Assembly: GCF_000002425.4 (NCBI RefSeq)
Contig: NC_037262.1
Span: 10,825,243 to 10,889,242 of the forward strand
Direction of reading: 5' to 3'
DNA from: Physcomitrium patens
Taxonomy: Eukaryota; Streptophyta; Bryopsida; Funariales; Funariaceae
Length of the DNA stretch: 64,000 nucleotides
Shown here: piece by piece, positions 37,569-50,576 of the stretch
How the letters are laid out: each line of letters starts with the position of its first letter
Position numbering within the stretch: the stretch's first letter is position 1
Translations under genes and position numbers: made by a program
Notes under the pieces: model-generated
What the model saw: the letters and a program-made list of their open reading frames with translations, nothing else
Told to the model about the DNA's origin: nothing
Databases searched by the model: none

Positions 37569-38267
37569 TGTCGTAATATATGAAGTCTTATTTGAGAATG
37601 CTCCGGATACTTGGTTGTAGAAGGTAGAATGGAAATTGCAACAAAAAATCTTAATCATAATAGAATACTAATAAAATCTAATTAGACCATAATAATGTCA
37701 AGCAAGCTTTAATCAAATTCAAAGAAACCTCAAAGAAATTTCAAAGAAATAATAAGAAATCTTAAAAAAATATTAGAATAATCACAAATATATCTCAAAT
37801 ACATGTCAATTCAATCTTAATTTAACCCTAGTTAAAATCCTATTGAACTTCATTTAAACTTTAGGCCAAAACTAATTAAATTTTAAACCCTAAATAAATC
37901 CTAATAAAATCCTAAACTCTAAATCAAATCCTAAATCCCAAACCAAATCCTAACCAAATTCTAAATCAAACTCTAAATAAATCCTAAATCAAATCCTAAC
38001 TAAATCTTAAACCCTAAACCAAATCCTAAATCCTAAACCAAATCCTAAACCTTAAACCAAATCCCAAACTCTAAACCAAATCCAAACCGAATTCTAAATC
38101 CTAAATCAAATCTTAACCAAATCCTAAACCAAACCTTAAATCCTAAATGAAATCCTAACCAAATTCTAAACCCTAAACTAAATCCTAACCAAACTCTAAA
38201 CCAAACTCCAACCAAATTCTAATCCTAAATCAAATCCTAATCCTAAATCAAATCCTAACCAAACTAT
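37569..38267 (-). repeat. 5' LTR of the pol-less element, truncated
   Basis: Runs from TGTCGTAATA at 37569 and matches 33334 to about 34,025 over about 700 bases, including TTAGACCATAATAATG and the CCTAAA-type array. The outer half is missing; a solo LTR of another family starts at 38268. Confidence 0.8.
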
Positions 38268-39001
38268 TGTAATACCTTTTTACTTTTTGGTTAATTTTTT
38301 AAAAATAGCTCATAATAGCTTCAATATAGTATCTAGTATAACCTCAACAATTGACCTCGAACTAAATGATGGCTATTGATATACTACCAAAGAACAGTCT
38401 AATATTTACTCTAATATCAATGAAACATAATCAGTCTATTTTGAGAATCTAAGACATTTTTAATCTACAGTAATATAAATTTCATGTCAAAATAGGACAA
38501 AATAGAGTAGAATAAAATTGAATAGAACTAAGTAGAATAGAACATGAAAGACAAAACTGAACAAACAAATATAGAATAGAACAGAATTAAACATGAAGAA
38601 ACAAAACCAAAATTTAGTAAGAAAAAAGGTCCAAAGCCATACCTAACAAAATACCCAAAAGGCCCTCGCTAGTCTTATTTATACTTTGTCCAACCATATT
38701 GGAACTTTTTAGAATGTTTTGAATAGTAGATCTCACTTAGAGAACTGCCCTAAATTCTTTTTAAAAGGTTCTATGATAGATCCTATCTAGATAACTGTTC
38801 TAAATCCTTTTTAGAATGTTTTATGGTGGACTCCATCTAAATAACCGCCCTAAGTTCTTTCTAGAATGTTCAATGGTGGATCCTATATATTCTACTAACC
38901 TAGTTCCAATTCTAAAAACTTTTATAAACTTTTCAAATATGATTCTCACTATCTATCTTTATGTGTCAATAATACAAATATCTTATTTATACCATATTAC
39001 A
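38268..39001. mobile_element. Solo LTR with TGTAATA/TATTACA ends
   Basis: 734 bases starting TGTAATACC and ending ATATTACA, a 7-base terminal inverted repeat with TG...CA ends. Flanks are ACTAT (38263-38267) and ACTAC (39002-39006), a 5-base target duplication with one C-to-T difference. A truncated copy is at 29278-29872. Confidence 0.7.
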
Positions 39002-39262
39002 ACTACATTCTAAATACTATAGCTATAATATTTATTATAACTACAATGAATGTTATGGAAAGTAATGGTTTCAACATTCTTCTTTACTTTTCATAATATT
39101 TATATAACATAAAATTTGCATAGTATTATGATTAATACTTTTCTATAATCTTGCATAATCAACAGTTGCTGACTTTTTAAAACCTTATCTAAAAAAAATC
39201 GTATTGAATTCAAGAGAAAAAATCATAAATAAAAGAAAAAAATACAATATTATTTTTTTTAA

Positions 39263-41584
39263 TTATTTAAAAAATTCCTGAACTTTCTTATTCAAAAAAA
39301 TTAAGTTACCACATGCTAATATCATAAGTAAGTCAATGAGGGTTGTACAAAAGAAGAACTTTGGTAAAGAAATCAACAAGGTTATATGTAGATTCAATTT
39401 TCTTGATCTTAAGTGTTTAATCAATAACCAAGTCATAGATATAACTAAAATATTTTGGATCAATATGCTTTTTCTTGTTACCTTTAATGAAACCAACTTA
39501 TATTTATGTAACACAAGTACTATTGTTTTTATGCAAAACAATTGGAGAATCATCATATAAAAGTCCATAGGTTATTTGAATGAATTTATCAATTGATTGC
39601 AATCAAATTCATTCTTGAGATACTTCATGTAAGATAATAATTTTAGCATGGTTGAATGAAATCCCAATTATTATTTATTTCACTAATTTCTATGATATTG
39701 TAGCTCAATGTCTTAAAAATACATAGCTTTTTTGAGATTTAGCTATTATAATATCAAATTTATATCTTACATTACAATATTTAACTAATTTTAGATTTAT
39801 AAATCATGTGTAATATATTTCCAAGTCTTTAGTACCTTTTCAATAATATAATAAGTATTTGATACCATTTAAATATCATAGTATTAGACGAACATTATCT
39901 TTTGCAAGAATATTAATTGTAAATGCAATATTTGATCTTATAGATGTGGCTAAATATAAAAGTGCTCCAACTGTCGTGAGGTATAGATACTGATCTTGCA
40001 ATATTTTCATCTCTTCCTTGTAGAGATGGTATAGATCATCATCATTACAACCACGTTTAAGCATTAGTATTAACAATCGATAAGTATCAATTATATTGAA
40101 TCTCTACAAGATTCATCTAATACACATTAATTGGTAGAAAAAAATGCTACCATCTCTGAGATGCTTAAGTTAAAGGCTATTACAGAAAGTTATTTTTTTT
40201 AGCATTTTCATCTCAAATTCATTGATAAGTAGGTTAGTAGCTGCAATATATGCAGATCTAGTATCTTCTAGATTAAAATCATTAACATATACAATGATGA
40301 TTAAAAAACTAATTTTATCATATTTAATAAATAAACAAGGCATTGGTGGATCACTTATAAACTTATTTATAATTAAATAATCTTAAAAATATTGATACTA
40401 CATGCATCTAGATTATTTTAGATCATAGAAGGCCTCGTGTAATTTAATACCATGATATCATCTTGGAATAGGTATATTTAGAGTTTTTATTTTTAAACAA
40501 AGTGGTTTTTTATATAAATATTTGCATTAAGAAAACTATATAGATATGCAGTTATCACATCCATGAGACACATCTCAAGAGGCATGGATTGTCATTCCAA
40601 TAATATATCAAAATGTAATTGAATCTATGACTAGAGAATATGAAGATTCATAATCAATGTCAAATCATTAGATAAATCTTTAGGCAACACAACGAGCTTT
40701 ATAGTAGATTATTTGATCTTTAGCATGTCACTTGAGTACTAATACCATCTTATATTCCATAAAGTGATATATAAGAGTGTCCACAATTGGATCAAAGACT
40801 TTCTTCTTATGCAACAAGGTATATTCTTTTTTAATGGTATTTTTCCATTTTATAGAGTCACTATGATGCATCGCTTCTTTGATGGTTTAAGGTTCAAGAT
40901 CCTCTTCCTTATAAAAAAGAGCTTTAGTAATCGTGCATGCAAATGATTCATCTATTATAATATATGGTCTATATCAAATAACATTTTTAGTACAATATAG
41001 AATAGATATTTTTTTTATTTAACTTGGTTTTATTCTTTATAATATTAAGATTTTCTATTACATGACGTAAAGATATAATTTACATCAACATATCATCATT
41101 ATTTGATGGTCTCGTAGATTTAGTAGGAATTTTTACAAAAAAATTATCAAAATTGGCACATATTATAATTTTTAATTTTTTTTTTATATGGTTGCTTATT
41201 TGGTCCACGAATCTTTTTAGTTTTTGATGTTATAACTTAAGATATATTAGTTAATAATATTGAAATCTGAATTGGTGCATTCTAAGCTTCATTAATCAAA
41301 ATTCTTGTAATCTAAGATGCATCATTGAAGCCATCAGGTATTTCATCCACAATCTATTTTAGATACAAAATCTTAGTAACTTTTATTTTAATCAAAGATT
41401 TTTTAGAATCAAGATTTATTATAAATATTTTTAGTATTCTAAATATAAGTATTGTATTTCTTTATTGATTAGATATCCATTCTCAAAGAGATGGAAACAC
41501 ATTTTCTTTAAATGATAATTTTAAAAAAGTACACACAATAATGTACCAACTAATGGATCAATAATACAAATAATGCTTGGTGAT
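39263..41584 (-). pseudogene. Ty1/Copia element, reverse transcriptase and RNase H half
   Basis: On the minus strand the order is the end of integrase with SPSII (41,584 downward), reverse transcriptase with PCLFIK and the catalytic box as IVYVND near 40,280 (family YVDD, second-last residue changed), the TVGALLYLATSIRSNIAF block (about 40,000-39,900), then RNase H with SPKFFF-like LPKFFF (about 39,350). Many stops and frameshifts. Its upstream half is at 63,175-64,000; the chromovirus at 41,585-63,170 lies between them. Between about 39,010 and 39,262 I see only decayed sequence that may be its 3' end. Confidence 0.85.
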
Positions 41585-41815
41585 TGTCATAGACATACAT
41601 AAGTATTTTAATAAATACCTATATAATTAGGTAGAAGTAGATAAAAGTAGATAAAAGTAGATTAATTTCATAAGACCTTCTAGAAAAGCTTCTTAGAAGC
41701 TTCATAGATATTACTTTGTCTTTATATATATTTGTGGTTAATTGATAGGTCAGAAACTAAGTCAACAAGTTAACCACGTATTGATAGCTTACAAAACAAA
41801 TTAACTATGTGACGC

Positions 41816-43192
41816 TATCATGTTGTAACACGACTATATGGTGAAAATATAAATAAAAAAGATTTTATTAATATTTAGCCATCTTGATTGATAAGAGCTC
41901 AAGATAATTTAAGAAAGCTTTATAAAAGCTTTTAGAGTATTTTCTTGTCTTAATAGCTAATAGATAAAAGCTTGTCATTAAATTTTCTTTCTAGATTGTA
42001 GAAACTATTTTATCACTTTAGAAAGGCCATAAATTAGTAAAAATAAGGTAGATGAAGTAAAAAAATGATTTGGTAGATAATAAGGTGAAATTGAGGATAG
42101 GAAAGTACTGAAAAACCTCTAGGATAAGTAGGATTGATATCCGGGAGACGACCATTTGTGGATTAGGATCGAAATCCAATCTCTAGCCATTAAAATGGCT
42201 GCTTAGGACAAAATAGGGAGGCATTTGGAGATCAGGATTTGGAATTGGAGAGCTAGCTTCAAGATCCTTCGAAAGATGTAAGACTTAGTTTCAAAGGGTT
42301 TGGAAGGACTTTGCAATCGTTGTTCAAAGTCAATGTTTGTATTGGTGATTTGAATTTTTTACAATAAAGTTAAGATAGTACTCTTGACTGTTTTGTAAAA
42401 TTAGAAAAACATCTGCAGTTGAAATTTTAGAAGTGTATAGATGGTTGAGTATGCCAAGTGCATGCAAAAATTTGTGTTAATCTAACGGTATAAATAGAGG
42501 ATATTTGATCATTAGTATAAAGAGGTATCAAAAGTTGGCAGATTGGAGTTGTTTAGGGTTTTTACAATATTTGGAGATCTACCTTCTGAAATAAAGTGAA
42601 TTTTAGCGTAGTAAGTCAAAAACTTAAAGGCGGAGCTGCACACAAAGTTTGAATGAGAATTAATGATTGGAGAAGAAGAAATTGCAATTCAAAGTTTGTC
42701 ATCAACTTTCTAGGCAGTGGTCAAGGAACATCAGTGTGTATTTATGGCATTTTCTTGCAATCTATAAGTTGGATTGGATTGAAACTTCTTGAGCATTTAG
42801 AAGACTTACAAAGAAACTAGTGGTAGAAGTTTTAGAACAATCGGACGGTCAGATTGAGAATTATAGCTTACCAAAGCTCATTGTTTAGGGTTAGGATTTA
42901 AAAATTTTAAAATTTAAAATTTAAAAAAAAAAGAAAAAGAAAAAGAAATAATAATAATAAAAATAAAACTAAAAAATAATAAAAGAATTTGTGCTTATAA
43001 TATCTTGAAGTTACTAAAATTAGTATTTCTAAGTACTTTGTATTGGAATTAAGCTTTTATATTGAAATCCAAAATAATTTATATATAGATGGTTGAAACC
43101 ACTAGACTACTTGGATACTTGCAAGACATTGTTTTATCTTCTACAATCAGATGCCCAGTGCATTCTCAAGCAAGATAGCATATAATATGATA
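41816..43192 (+). repeat. 5' LTR of the Ty3 element
   Basis: Begins TATCATGTTGTAACACGACT (TG of the expected TGTCG start changed to TA) and ends ATATGATA. It contains the conserved block with GATCGAAATCC at about 42,167. An A-rich tract with AATAATAATAA lies at about 42,920-42,965. Confidence 0.85.
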
Positions 43193-43261
43193 TAAGTGGT
43201 GAATCCGATGTGAAGGCTTCAGGTGGGAGGTATTGAAATTTGTTTATTTTTATTTTTATTT

Positions 43262-44507
43262 TATGGAGAATGAGAATAGGAAATTTGAAGGAGCTTTGGG
43301 AGGAGCTTCAAGTGGAGCTTTTTGTGGAGTTTCTTCTAAAAGACAAGGTATGTACATGGATCCATCCATTGCTAGTATGTTTCAAGCCTTAACATTATCT
43401 ATGCAGCAACAACAAAGCAATGATTACAAAGAAGCTTTAGGAACCAAAGCATTGCAAGCAGTGGTCAATAAAATTGATCAATTTGATGGAAAGGATATTT
43501 CAAAGTATTTAAGATGTTATGTTTGAAAAATGGAATTAAATTGGATTTTTGAGAAGAAGATGGTTGAATTATTTAGACTTGCCATGATACCGGAGATAAG
43601 AGAGCATATTACATCAATTATAGAACATTATAGAAATTCATGGGAGATTTTTTCACATACATTAAAAGACAAATATTTCTTAGATGACACTAATCATGTT
43701 ACTAAGAAATTATTTCTAGAATGAATTGAGCGGCCTAATAAGAATTTGCAAGCAACAGAGCTACTAAGGAAATTTGAGAGGCAGTATTCTCAATTATCGA
43801 AGGTAGAAAAATTGACATTAGAGCCGAATAAGGTTGAATTATTTCTTCAAGCTGTTGATAGAGAATTACAAGGGAAATTGGAGTTGCTTCTTGAAGTCAA
43901 AGAAGAAGATGAAAGATTGACAACAAAGTGAAAAAATGTTGAAAATGTGGTGGATTTGCTTGCAAAAAGAGAAAGGAGGAAGGATAGGAGTAATATTCCA
44001 AAAGCAGTACAAGCACCTAAAAATCCAGTACATACAACACGATCGACAATGCATATTATTCAACCTTCAACATCTTTTTCGAAGAAAGGAGAGATGGGGA
44101 TTGAAGAAATTATACGTGGAATGCCAGATCTTCAAATCAAATTGGTAAGATTTGAAGAAAATACTTCTACAAACAATTTGAAGAATGTTTCAAAACAAGG
44201 GTATGTACAAAGATGTATTTGGTGTGATGATGCTTCACATACTAGGAAGGATTGCAATGAATTTAATAATATTGTACAGCAAGGAGTTATTTATTGGAAA
44301 GATGGAAAGATTGCATTAAATAATATAGAGGATCTCCTTCAAATCAATTTTGGCAAAGGACGTATGAGAGCATTGATTCAAGATTATTTAATAGAACATG
44401 GAATAGCTACACGAGAGAGTGCAAGTTATGGTGCTAGAGTAGATGATGACTTTGGTGGAAGTATAGAAACTAGTGAATTTTGGGCTTCTGCCATTTCTAC
44501 AATGTAA
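43262..44507 (+). pseudogene. Gag of the Ty3 element, with stops
   Basis: Four consecutive plus-strand frames form one gag. The N terminus is Gly/Ser-rich (KFEGALGGASSGAFCG), followed by the capsid-like part with QQAT...RKFERQYSQLSKVEK and KVELFLQAVDRELQGKLE. A zinc knuckle of the C-x2-C-x4-H-x4-C type (CIWCDDASHTRKDC) lies at about 44,217-44,258. In-frame stops at about 43,524, 43,722 and 43,929 are TGA. A frame open to 44,507 continues past the knuckle. Confidence 0.8.
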
Positions 44508-44516
44508 AAAGGAAAA

Positions 44517-47500
44517 ATGCCTCAGGAAGCATTATTGAAGACTACAGCTACAATACGAGGAGCAACAGGTTGGAAAGATCCTGCTGAGTCTCTTTCAGTT
44601 CATGCATATATTGCTAAGAGCCAACATGAAGCTTTGATGGAAGAAAAGAGAGGAAGAAATTTTGATAATATAAGAGAAAGAAATTCTTCTAAGAGGCAAA
44701 CTCGAAGAGACAAGGCTCGTGAGGCAGCTTCACAAGAATTGCCTATAAAGGATACTTCACCAGCATTGGAAGAAAAAACAAAGGAAACAAAAGATAAGGA
44801 TAAATCAATTGCTTATAAGCTACTTTCTGATATTAAAGCGGCAACAAATTGAAAAGGGGTGTTGGAAGAACGTATATTAAATACTAAGGTGGAATTCACA
44901 TTGAAAGAAATTTTAAGAATTGCAAAGAAGGAGTTTCATGATATTATCATTGACAACATTAAGCGAAAGAGATAATTAATGGGCGAAGCTGGAATGAATC
45001 ATGCTATTGATGCAAGATTATATAAAGATGAAGAAAAGGTTGATAATGGTTACAAGCAATCAACAAATGAAAAGAATGGGTATAATCAACGAGTATGTTT
45101 CAAAGATTATAGTAATAAGGAAATGGAAGCTTCAAGCCATTATACTTGAAAGTATTGGGCAAGGGCAACTACTGAAGTATTGGTGAAAGTAGAAGATATA
45201 AAAAAACCAATTGTTGCTTTAGTTGACCATGGTTCTGAAATAAATCTTATGTCTAAAGATCTTCATAAGAAGCAGAAATGGCCAATTGATATGGAACATG
45301 GATGGGTAATATGAGCAACTAATAAGACACAAGGCAAACTATATGGAGGTTGCCCAGATGTCAATATTCGGATTGGAGATGTTGTGACAAAACAACATTT
45401 CTTTGTTCAAGATACAACGTCTTATCCATTGATTTTAGGACAACCTTATATTATGACAACACGGATGGAAACAAAAGTACTTGACAATGGTTCTGCTTAT
45501 GCAAGGGTACGTAGTAAAGATGGAAGGAAAGTTGTATAATTTCTAACAGTACCTCCTAATCATCAATGAAATCGAGATAGGTTGAGGGAGAAACCATTGC
45601 CAAGGGTTGTTGAAGAATTTAAGGATTTTGGAGAAGTACCACTATAAAGCAGGATTATGAAGGTATAAAAGAAGTGATACTCTCACGAGATATAGCTGCC
45701 TTTGATGCGAATTTGTTTGATATTTTTGAGAATGGAAATATTATGTATAAGAAAGTTGATGATTTTAAAAGAAAAGAAAGAAAAAGATTATATAGTATTG
45801 AAAGGGAATTACGCAAGTTAGGGACATTAGAAGATGATGAGAGGATTTTAGGTGTTCATGAAGAAAATGGATTGGAGGATTCTTTGGAATTAATTGTATC
45901 TATTGGATTAAGAGATAATGATAAGATTGTGGAAATTCATTCGAGGGAGGTTTATACTATACTTGAGTCTTTTCAAGCATTAGAATTTATTGTAGAGACA
46001 AAATATAAAACAGTAGATAAAAAGGTAAAATGTGTTGCCGGTCCTTTACCAGAAGATTTTAAGGAACAAATAGAAGAAGCATCAAAAGAAGAGAGTTTAA
46101 AAGATCCAAAGAAGATTGGACATCAGTTTACAAAGGAGACTTTTGAAGAATTGAAGATTGGATGTGATGGTTCTTTATTTCCAACAAAAATTGAATATTT
46201 AAAAAAAATGCTTACAAAACGAGATAAATCATTTGCCTTTGGATCTGGTGAAATAGGATGTGTAGATCCTAATGTTATTGCTCCCATGGTTATCTTTACA
46301 ATACCTCATGTGCCTTGAAACTTAAGGCCAATTTCCGTGCCGAGGGCACATTTATCTAAATTGGTGGAATTATTGAAAGAAAAGATGCAAATGAAAATTT
46401 TGGAGCCTTCTTTTGCTCCATATTCTAGTCATTGGTTTACGATACCTAAAAAAAATGGATTTTTACGTTTTATTCAAGGTATGAAGCTAATGAATGTAGT
46501 AAATATAAGAAATGCATGTATAAGACCTTTAGTAGATGAATTTGTAGAAGCATTTGCGGGAAGGGTAATTTATTCAATGTGTGATTTATATTCAGGTTAT
46601 GATCAATTTCAACTTGTACATGGGAGTAGAGATCTAACAACAATGAAAACGCCACTTGGATTACTTAAAATGTGTACTCTCCCTAAAGGTGCTACTAACT
46701 CAGTTGCACATATGATGAATGGGATGAACAAGGTATTAAGAGACTTCATTCTTGAAAAAACTATGCCATTTTTTAGATGATGTTCCAATCAAAGGATGTA
46801 AAGAAGGAGAAAAAGATGAAACTTTAGATGAGAGAGGGTGTCGCAAATGTGTTGTTGATCATATATAAGATTGTGAAAAAATTTTAACTCGACTTGAAGA
46901 GGATCATCTTATACTTTCAGGAGGAAAATCTATATTTGGAATACAAGAAGTTCTTATTGTTGGATATTTGTATGGATTTTATGGGAGAAAGCCAGATCCA
47001 AGCAAAGTTGATGCAATTGGAAGGATGAAAGATTCATGTGACTTTTTAACAAAAATACGCAAGTTTTTAGGGGCTTGTATATTTTATCATATATGGATTC
47101 CTCATTATGCTCATGTAGCGGATCCATTGTATGAATTATTACATAAGGATTATGAATTTAAATGAAAAAAAAAGCATACTGAAGCAATGCAGAAGCCAAA
47201 GGTGTTATTGATGATATCTCCAATTTTAAGAAGAATTGATTAGGACTGTAATAGAAAAGTAATTCTTACTGTGGATACTAGTCCTATTGCTATTGGATGG
47301 ACTGTGGGTCAAGATGATTCAAGTGGAAATAGATTTGCAGTTCGATTTGGAGCTAAAGTTTTAAGTACTCATCAACGTGCATATTCGAAAGTCAAAAGAA
47401 AACTTTGGGGAGTTATTTCGGCTATGAAAGCTGAAAGAGATTATTTGATTGGTGCAGTAGTAGTATTTGAAACAGATTGCTTGCCATTGCTTGGAATGAT

Positions 47501-47816
47501 TACTAATTGTTCAATGCCAGATATTGCAATGTTAAAATAGATTGTTTATATTAAGTCATTAAATCCAAAATTTAAGCATGTTACAGGAAAAGATAATTTA
47601 GTAGCAGACATGCTATCTCGAGCAAGATATGAAAGAGAAGATGAAATGGTTGAAAACATTGATGATGTTGGATCAAAACTCTATTCAATATCAAATCTTA
47701 ACAAAGAAGACAAGCTATTTTTTAAAGAATTTTATGAAGGAAAATTATTGGATATTGATCACTACTTGAATACCTTCATTAAACAAAAAAATTGGTTTAC
47801 AAAAAAATTTAAATAA
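44517..47816 (+). pseudogene. Protease, reverse transcriptase and RNase H of the Ty3 element, broken
   Basis: A Lys/Glu-rich linker (44,517-44,852) leads to a retroviral-type protease with LVDHGSEINLM at about 45,219, where the usual Asp-Ser/Thr-Gly is Asp-His-Gly, and YPLILGQPYI near 45,424. Reverse transcriptase runs from about 46,180: the HWFTIPKKNG box, CDLYSGYDQFQ, KTPLGLLKM and the catalytic FLDD at about 46,770. A run of six T just before FLDD puts it out of frame with the upstream part. RNase H starts LTVDTSPIAIGWTVGQDD (47,268) and ends with HVTGKDNLVADMLSRA. No full-length frame remains. Confidence 0.85.
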
Positions 47817-49127
47817 ATAAGAAAAAAGACATATGGATTTTTGCTTCAAGAAGGATTCTTATAGAAGAGACCAAAGAAAGGAATTGGAATGCAACAAAGA
47901 GTGATAGGCAATAAGGAAGAGAAACAAAAATTATTAAAGGGGTTTCATGATAGTTTATAGACAGGACATAGAGGAATTTGGGCTATTTTTGCTAAACTTA
48001 AGGAACAATATTGGTGGAGAAATATGTATTGAGATGTCCTCTTATTTGTAGAGTCATGTGAAATTTGTCAAGCGTATTCTAATATACGACATCAAGATGA
48101 TCTTCATCTTACATATCCTCTAGCTATTCATTTTAAATGGATTGTTGATTTGGTTATTATGCCAGTCGGGATATGGCAAATGAGATATTTGGTCTTAGCT
48201 CATGAAGATTTATTAAATCAAGTAGAAAGAAGAGCATTGAGAACAAAATCTATTGAATGAATTTGTAGATTTTTTCTTGAAGATGTTATTTGCCACTACG
48301 GATGTATAAGAAAAATCACTGCAGATCGTGGAGAATTAAATGCACAAGAAGCTCATGAATTCTTTGAAAGATGTGAAGTTAAACTATCACTAACTACTAC
48401 TTATAATCCTGAAGGAAATGCAAAAAGTGAACGTAGACACCCATCGATTGTGAAAGCATTAGTTAAAGCTTGTAATGGGAAGGTTAGAGAATGGCCATGA
48501 CTTTTGTCATTTACATTATGGGCTGATCGAATAACTCATAGCTCAGTAATGAGATATATGCCTATTGAGCTTATGATAGGTCAAAAACCTATTATGCTAA
48601 TTGAAGAAAAAGTACCTACTTAGAGTGTGCTACCATAGGAAGATGGATTGACAAGAGAAGAACTTTTAATAGCTATTAAAATTCAATAATTAGAGCAAAG
48701 ATTGAAAGATGTACAAATAACATTAGAAAGGTTAAAAAGAGCGAGGTTACAAAACAAGGCACGATTTGACAAGCAACATTGATTGAGGCCTAAAGCAATT
48801 GAAGAAGGTAATTGGGTCCTGGTCTATGATAGTAGCTTGGACAATCAACATAATACTTTAAAGAAGTTTTCTAAATGATGGTTTGGACTGTATGTGATAA
48901 CAACTATTCATGATAATGCAACTTACTTATTGCGAGAGTTAGATGGAACAAGGTTAAAAATACCAATTGTAGGGAAGCAAGTAAAAATATTTAAACAAAG
49001 ATACATAAAAATAAATATAAAAGACCTTGGTGAAGACATAGATATTCTTCAACAAGAAGATGAATTTGACTTGGATAGCAAAAATGATGAAGAAGATTTG
49101 GACGAAGACTTGGAGAACATATTATGA
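47817..49127 (+). pseudogene. Integrase of the Ty3 element, broken
   Basis: The zinc-binding part shows H-x3-H and C-x2-C (GFHDSL ... TGHRGIW, CEICQ) at about 47,940-48,070. The catalytic core has KWIVDLV (48,137), DRGELNAQEAHEFFE (48,327-48,371, where the family has the second Asp) and NPEGNAKSERRH with the Glu at about 48,430. Stops occur at many sites. The C-terminal part (48,894-49,127) is open and ends in an acidic Asp/Glu-rich tail. Confidence 0.8.
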
Positions 49128-49150
49128 ATTAAACAACAACTAGGTTATTT

Positions 49151-49189
49151 GGTGCATACCAGAGGATGCACCGGTTTAGAGGGGGTAGA
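49151..49189 (+). promoter_or_regulatory. Polypurine tract with small inverted repeat
   Basis: AGAGGGGGTAGA directly precedes the 3' LTR and would prime plus-strand synthesis. GGTGCAT / ATGCACC (49151-49157, 49166-49172) form an inverted repeat just upstream. A related GCGCATACC...GGAGGATAC block sits at the same place in the pol-less element. Confidence 0.7.
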
Positions 49190-50576
49190 TGTCATGTTGT
49201 AACATGACTATATGGTGAAAATATAAATGAAGAAGATTTTATTAATATTTAGCTATCTTAGTTGATAAGACCTCAAGATAATTTAAGAAGGCTTTATAAA
49301 AGCTTTTAGAGTATTTTCATGTCTTAATAGCTAATAAATAAAAGCTTGTCATTAAATTTTCTTTCTAGATTGTAGAAACTATTTTATCACTTTAAAAAGG
49401 CCACAAATTAGTAAAAATAAGGTAGATGAAGTAAAAAAATGATTTGGTAGATAATAAGGTGAAATTGAGGATAGGAAAGTGTTGAAAAACCTCTAGGATA
49501 AGTAGGATTGATATCCGGGAGATGACCGTTTGTGAGTCAGGGTCGAAATCCAACCTCTAGCTACTAAAATGACTGCTTAGGATAAAATAAGGAGGCATTT
49601 GGAGATCGGGATTTGGAATCGGAGAGCTAGCTTCAAGATCCTTCAAAAGATGTAAGACTTAGTTTCAAAGGGTTCAGAAGGACTTTGCAATCGTTGTTCA
49701 AAGTCAGTGTTTGTATTGGTGATTTGAATTTTTTGCAATAAAGTTATAGCTAGTACTCTTAACTGTTTTGTAAAATTAGAAAAACATCTGCAGTTGAAAT
49801 TTTAGAAGTGTATAGATGGTTGAGTATGCCAAGTGCATGCAAAAATTTGTGTTAATCTAACGGTACTAATAGAGGATATTTGATCATTAGTATAAAGAGG
49901 TATCAAAAGTTGGCAGATTAGGGTTGTTTAGGGTTTTTGTAATATTTGGAGATCTACCATCTAAAATAAGATGAATTTTAGCGTAGTAAGTCAAAAATTT
50001 AAAGGCAGAGCTGCACACAAAGTTTGAATGAGAATTAACGATTGAAGAAGGAGAAATTACAATTCAAAGTTTGTCATCAACTTTCTAGGCGGTTGTCAAG
50101 GGACATCAGTGTGCATTTACGGCGTTTTCTTACAATCTGTAAGTTAGATTGGATTGAAACTTCTTGAGCATTTAGAAGACTTGCAAAGAAACTAGTGGTA
50201 GAAGTTTTAGAACAATCGGATAGTTAAATTGAGAATTACAACTTGCTGAAGCTCATTGTCTAGGATTAGGGTTTAAAAATTAAAAAATTAAAAAATAAAA
50301 AAAAAAGAAAAAGAAAAAAAAGAATAATAATAATAATAAAATAAAATAAAATTAAAAAATAATAAAAGAATTTGTACTTATAATATCTTGAAGTTACTAA
50401 AAATAGTATTTCTAAGTACTTTATATTAAGATTAAGCTTTTATATTGAAATCCAAAATAGTTTGTATTTAGATGGTTGAAACCCACTAAATTACTTGAAT
50501 ACTTGCAAGATATTGTTTTATCTTCTACAGCTAGATGCCCGGTGCATTCTCAAGCAAGATAGTACATAATATGGCA
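49190..50576 (+). repeat. 3' LTR of the Ty3 element
   Basis: Begins TGTCATGTTGTAACATGACT and ends ATATGGCA. It aligns with the 5' LTR along its whole length; differences are scattered and mostly transitions. Confidence 0.85.

Larger units (their letters stand above)
33334..38267 (-). mobile_element. Non-autonomous Ty3-type LTR element with gag, no pol
   Basis: The element reads on the minus strand. Its left LTR is 33334-35066 and its right LTR is 37569 to about 38267, truncated at the outer end. The inner 2.5 kb holds a primer-binding-like TGG at the right LTR, a broken gag (37289-36362), a separate Tyr/Asp/Glu-rich ORF (36261-35689) and a purine-rich tract (CAGAGGAGGTGGATG) next to the left LTR. 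No protease, reverse transcriptase, RNase H or integrase motif is present. Gag and the purine tract resemble those of the complete element at 41816-50576, so it was probably mobilised by that kind of element. Confidence 0.75.
41816..50576 (+). mobile_element. Full-length Ty3/gypsy element with broken coding region
   Basis: LTRs 41816-43192 and 49190-50576 match over about 1.38 kb with roughly one difference in 15-20 bases by eye, so this is a younger insertion than its host. Flanks ACGC (41812-41815) and ATGT (50577-50580) are a 4-base target duplication with two C-to-T type changes. The order inside is gag, protease, reverse transcriptase, RNase H, integrase, the Ty3/gypsy order. No chromodomain is seen. 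A candidate primer-binding site, TGGTGAATCCGATGTG, begins at 43197; I cannot name the tRNA. Confidence 0.88.

Noticed and set aside
29278-39001. The similar repeats at 29278-29872 and 38268-39001 as an LTR pair bounding one 9.7 kb element
   Set aside because: The right copy has its own 5-base target duplication (ACTAT/ACTAC) and the left one lacks one end, so two separate solo LTRs are the better reading.
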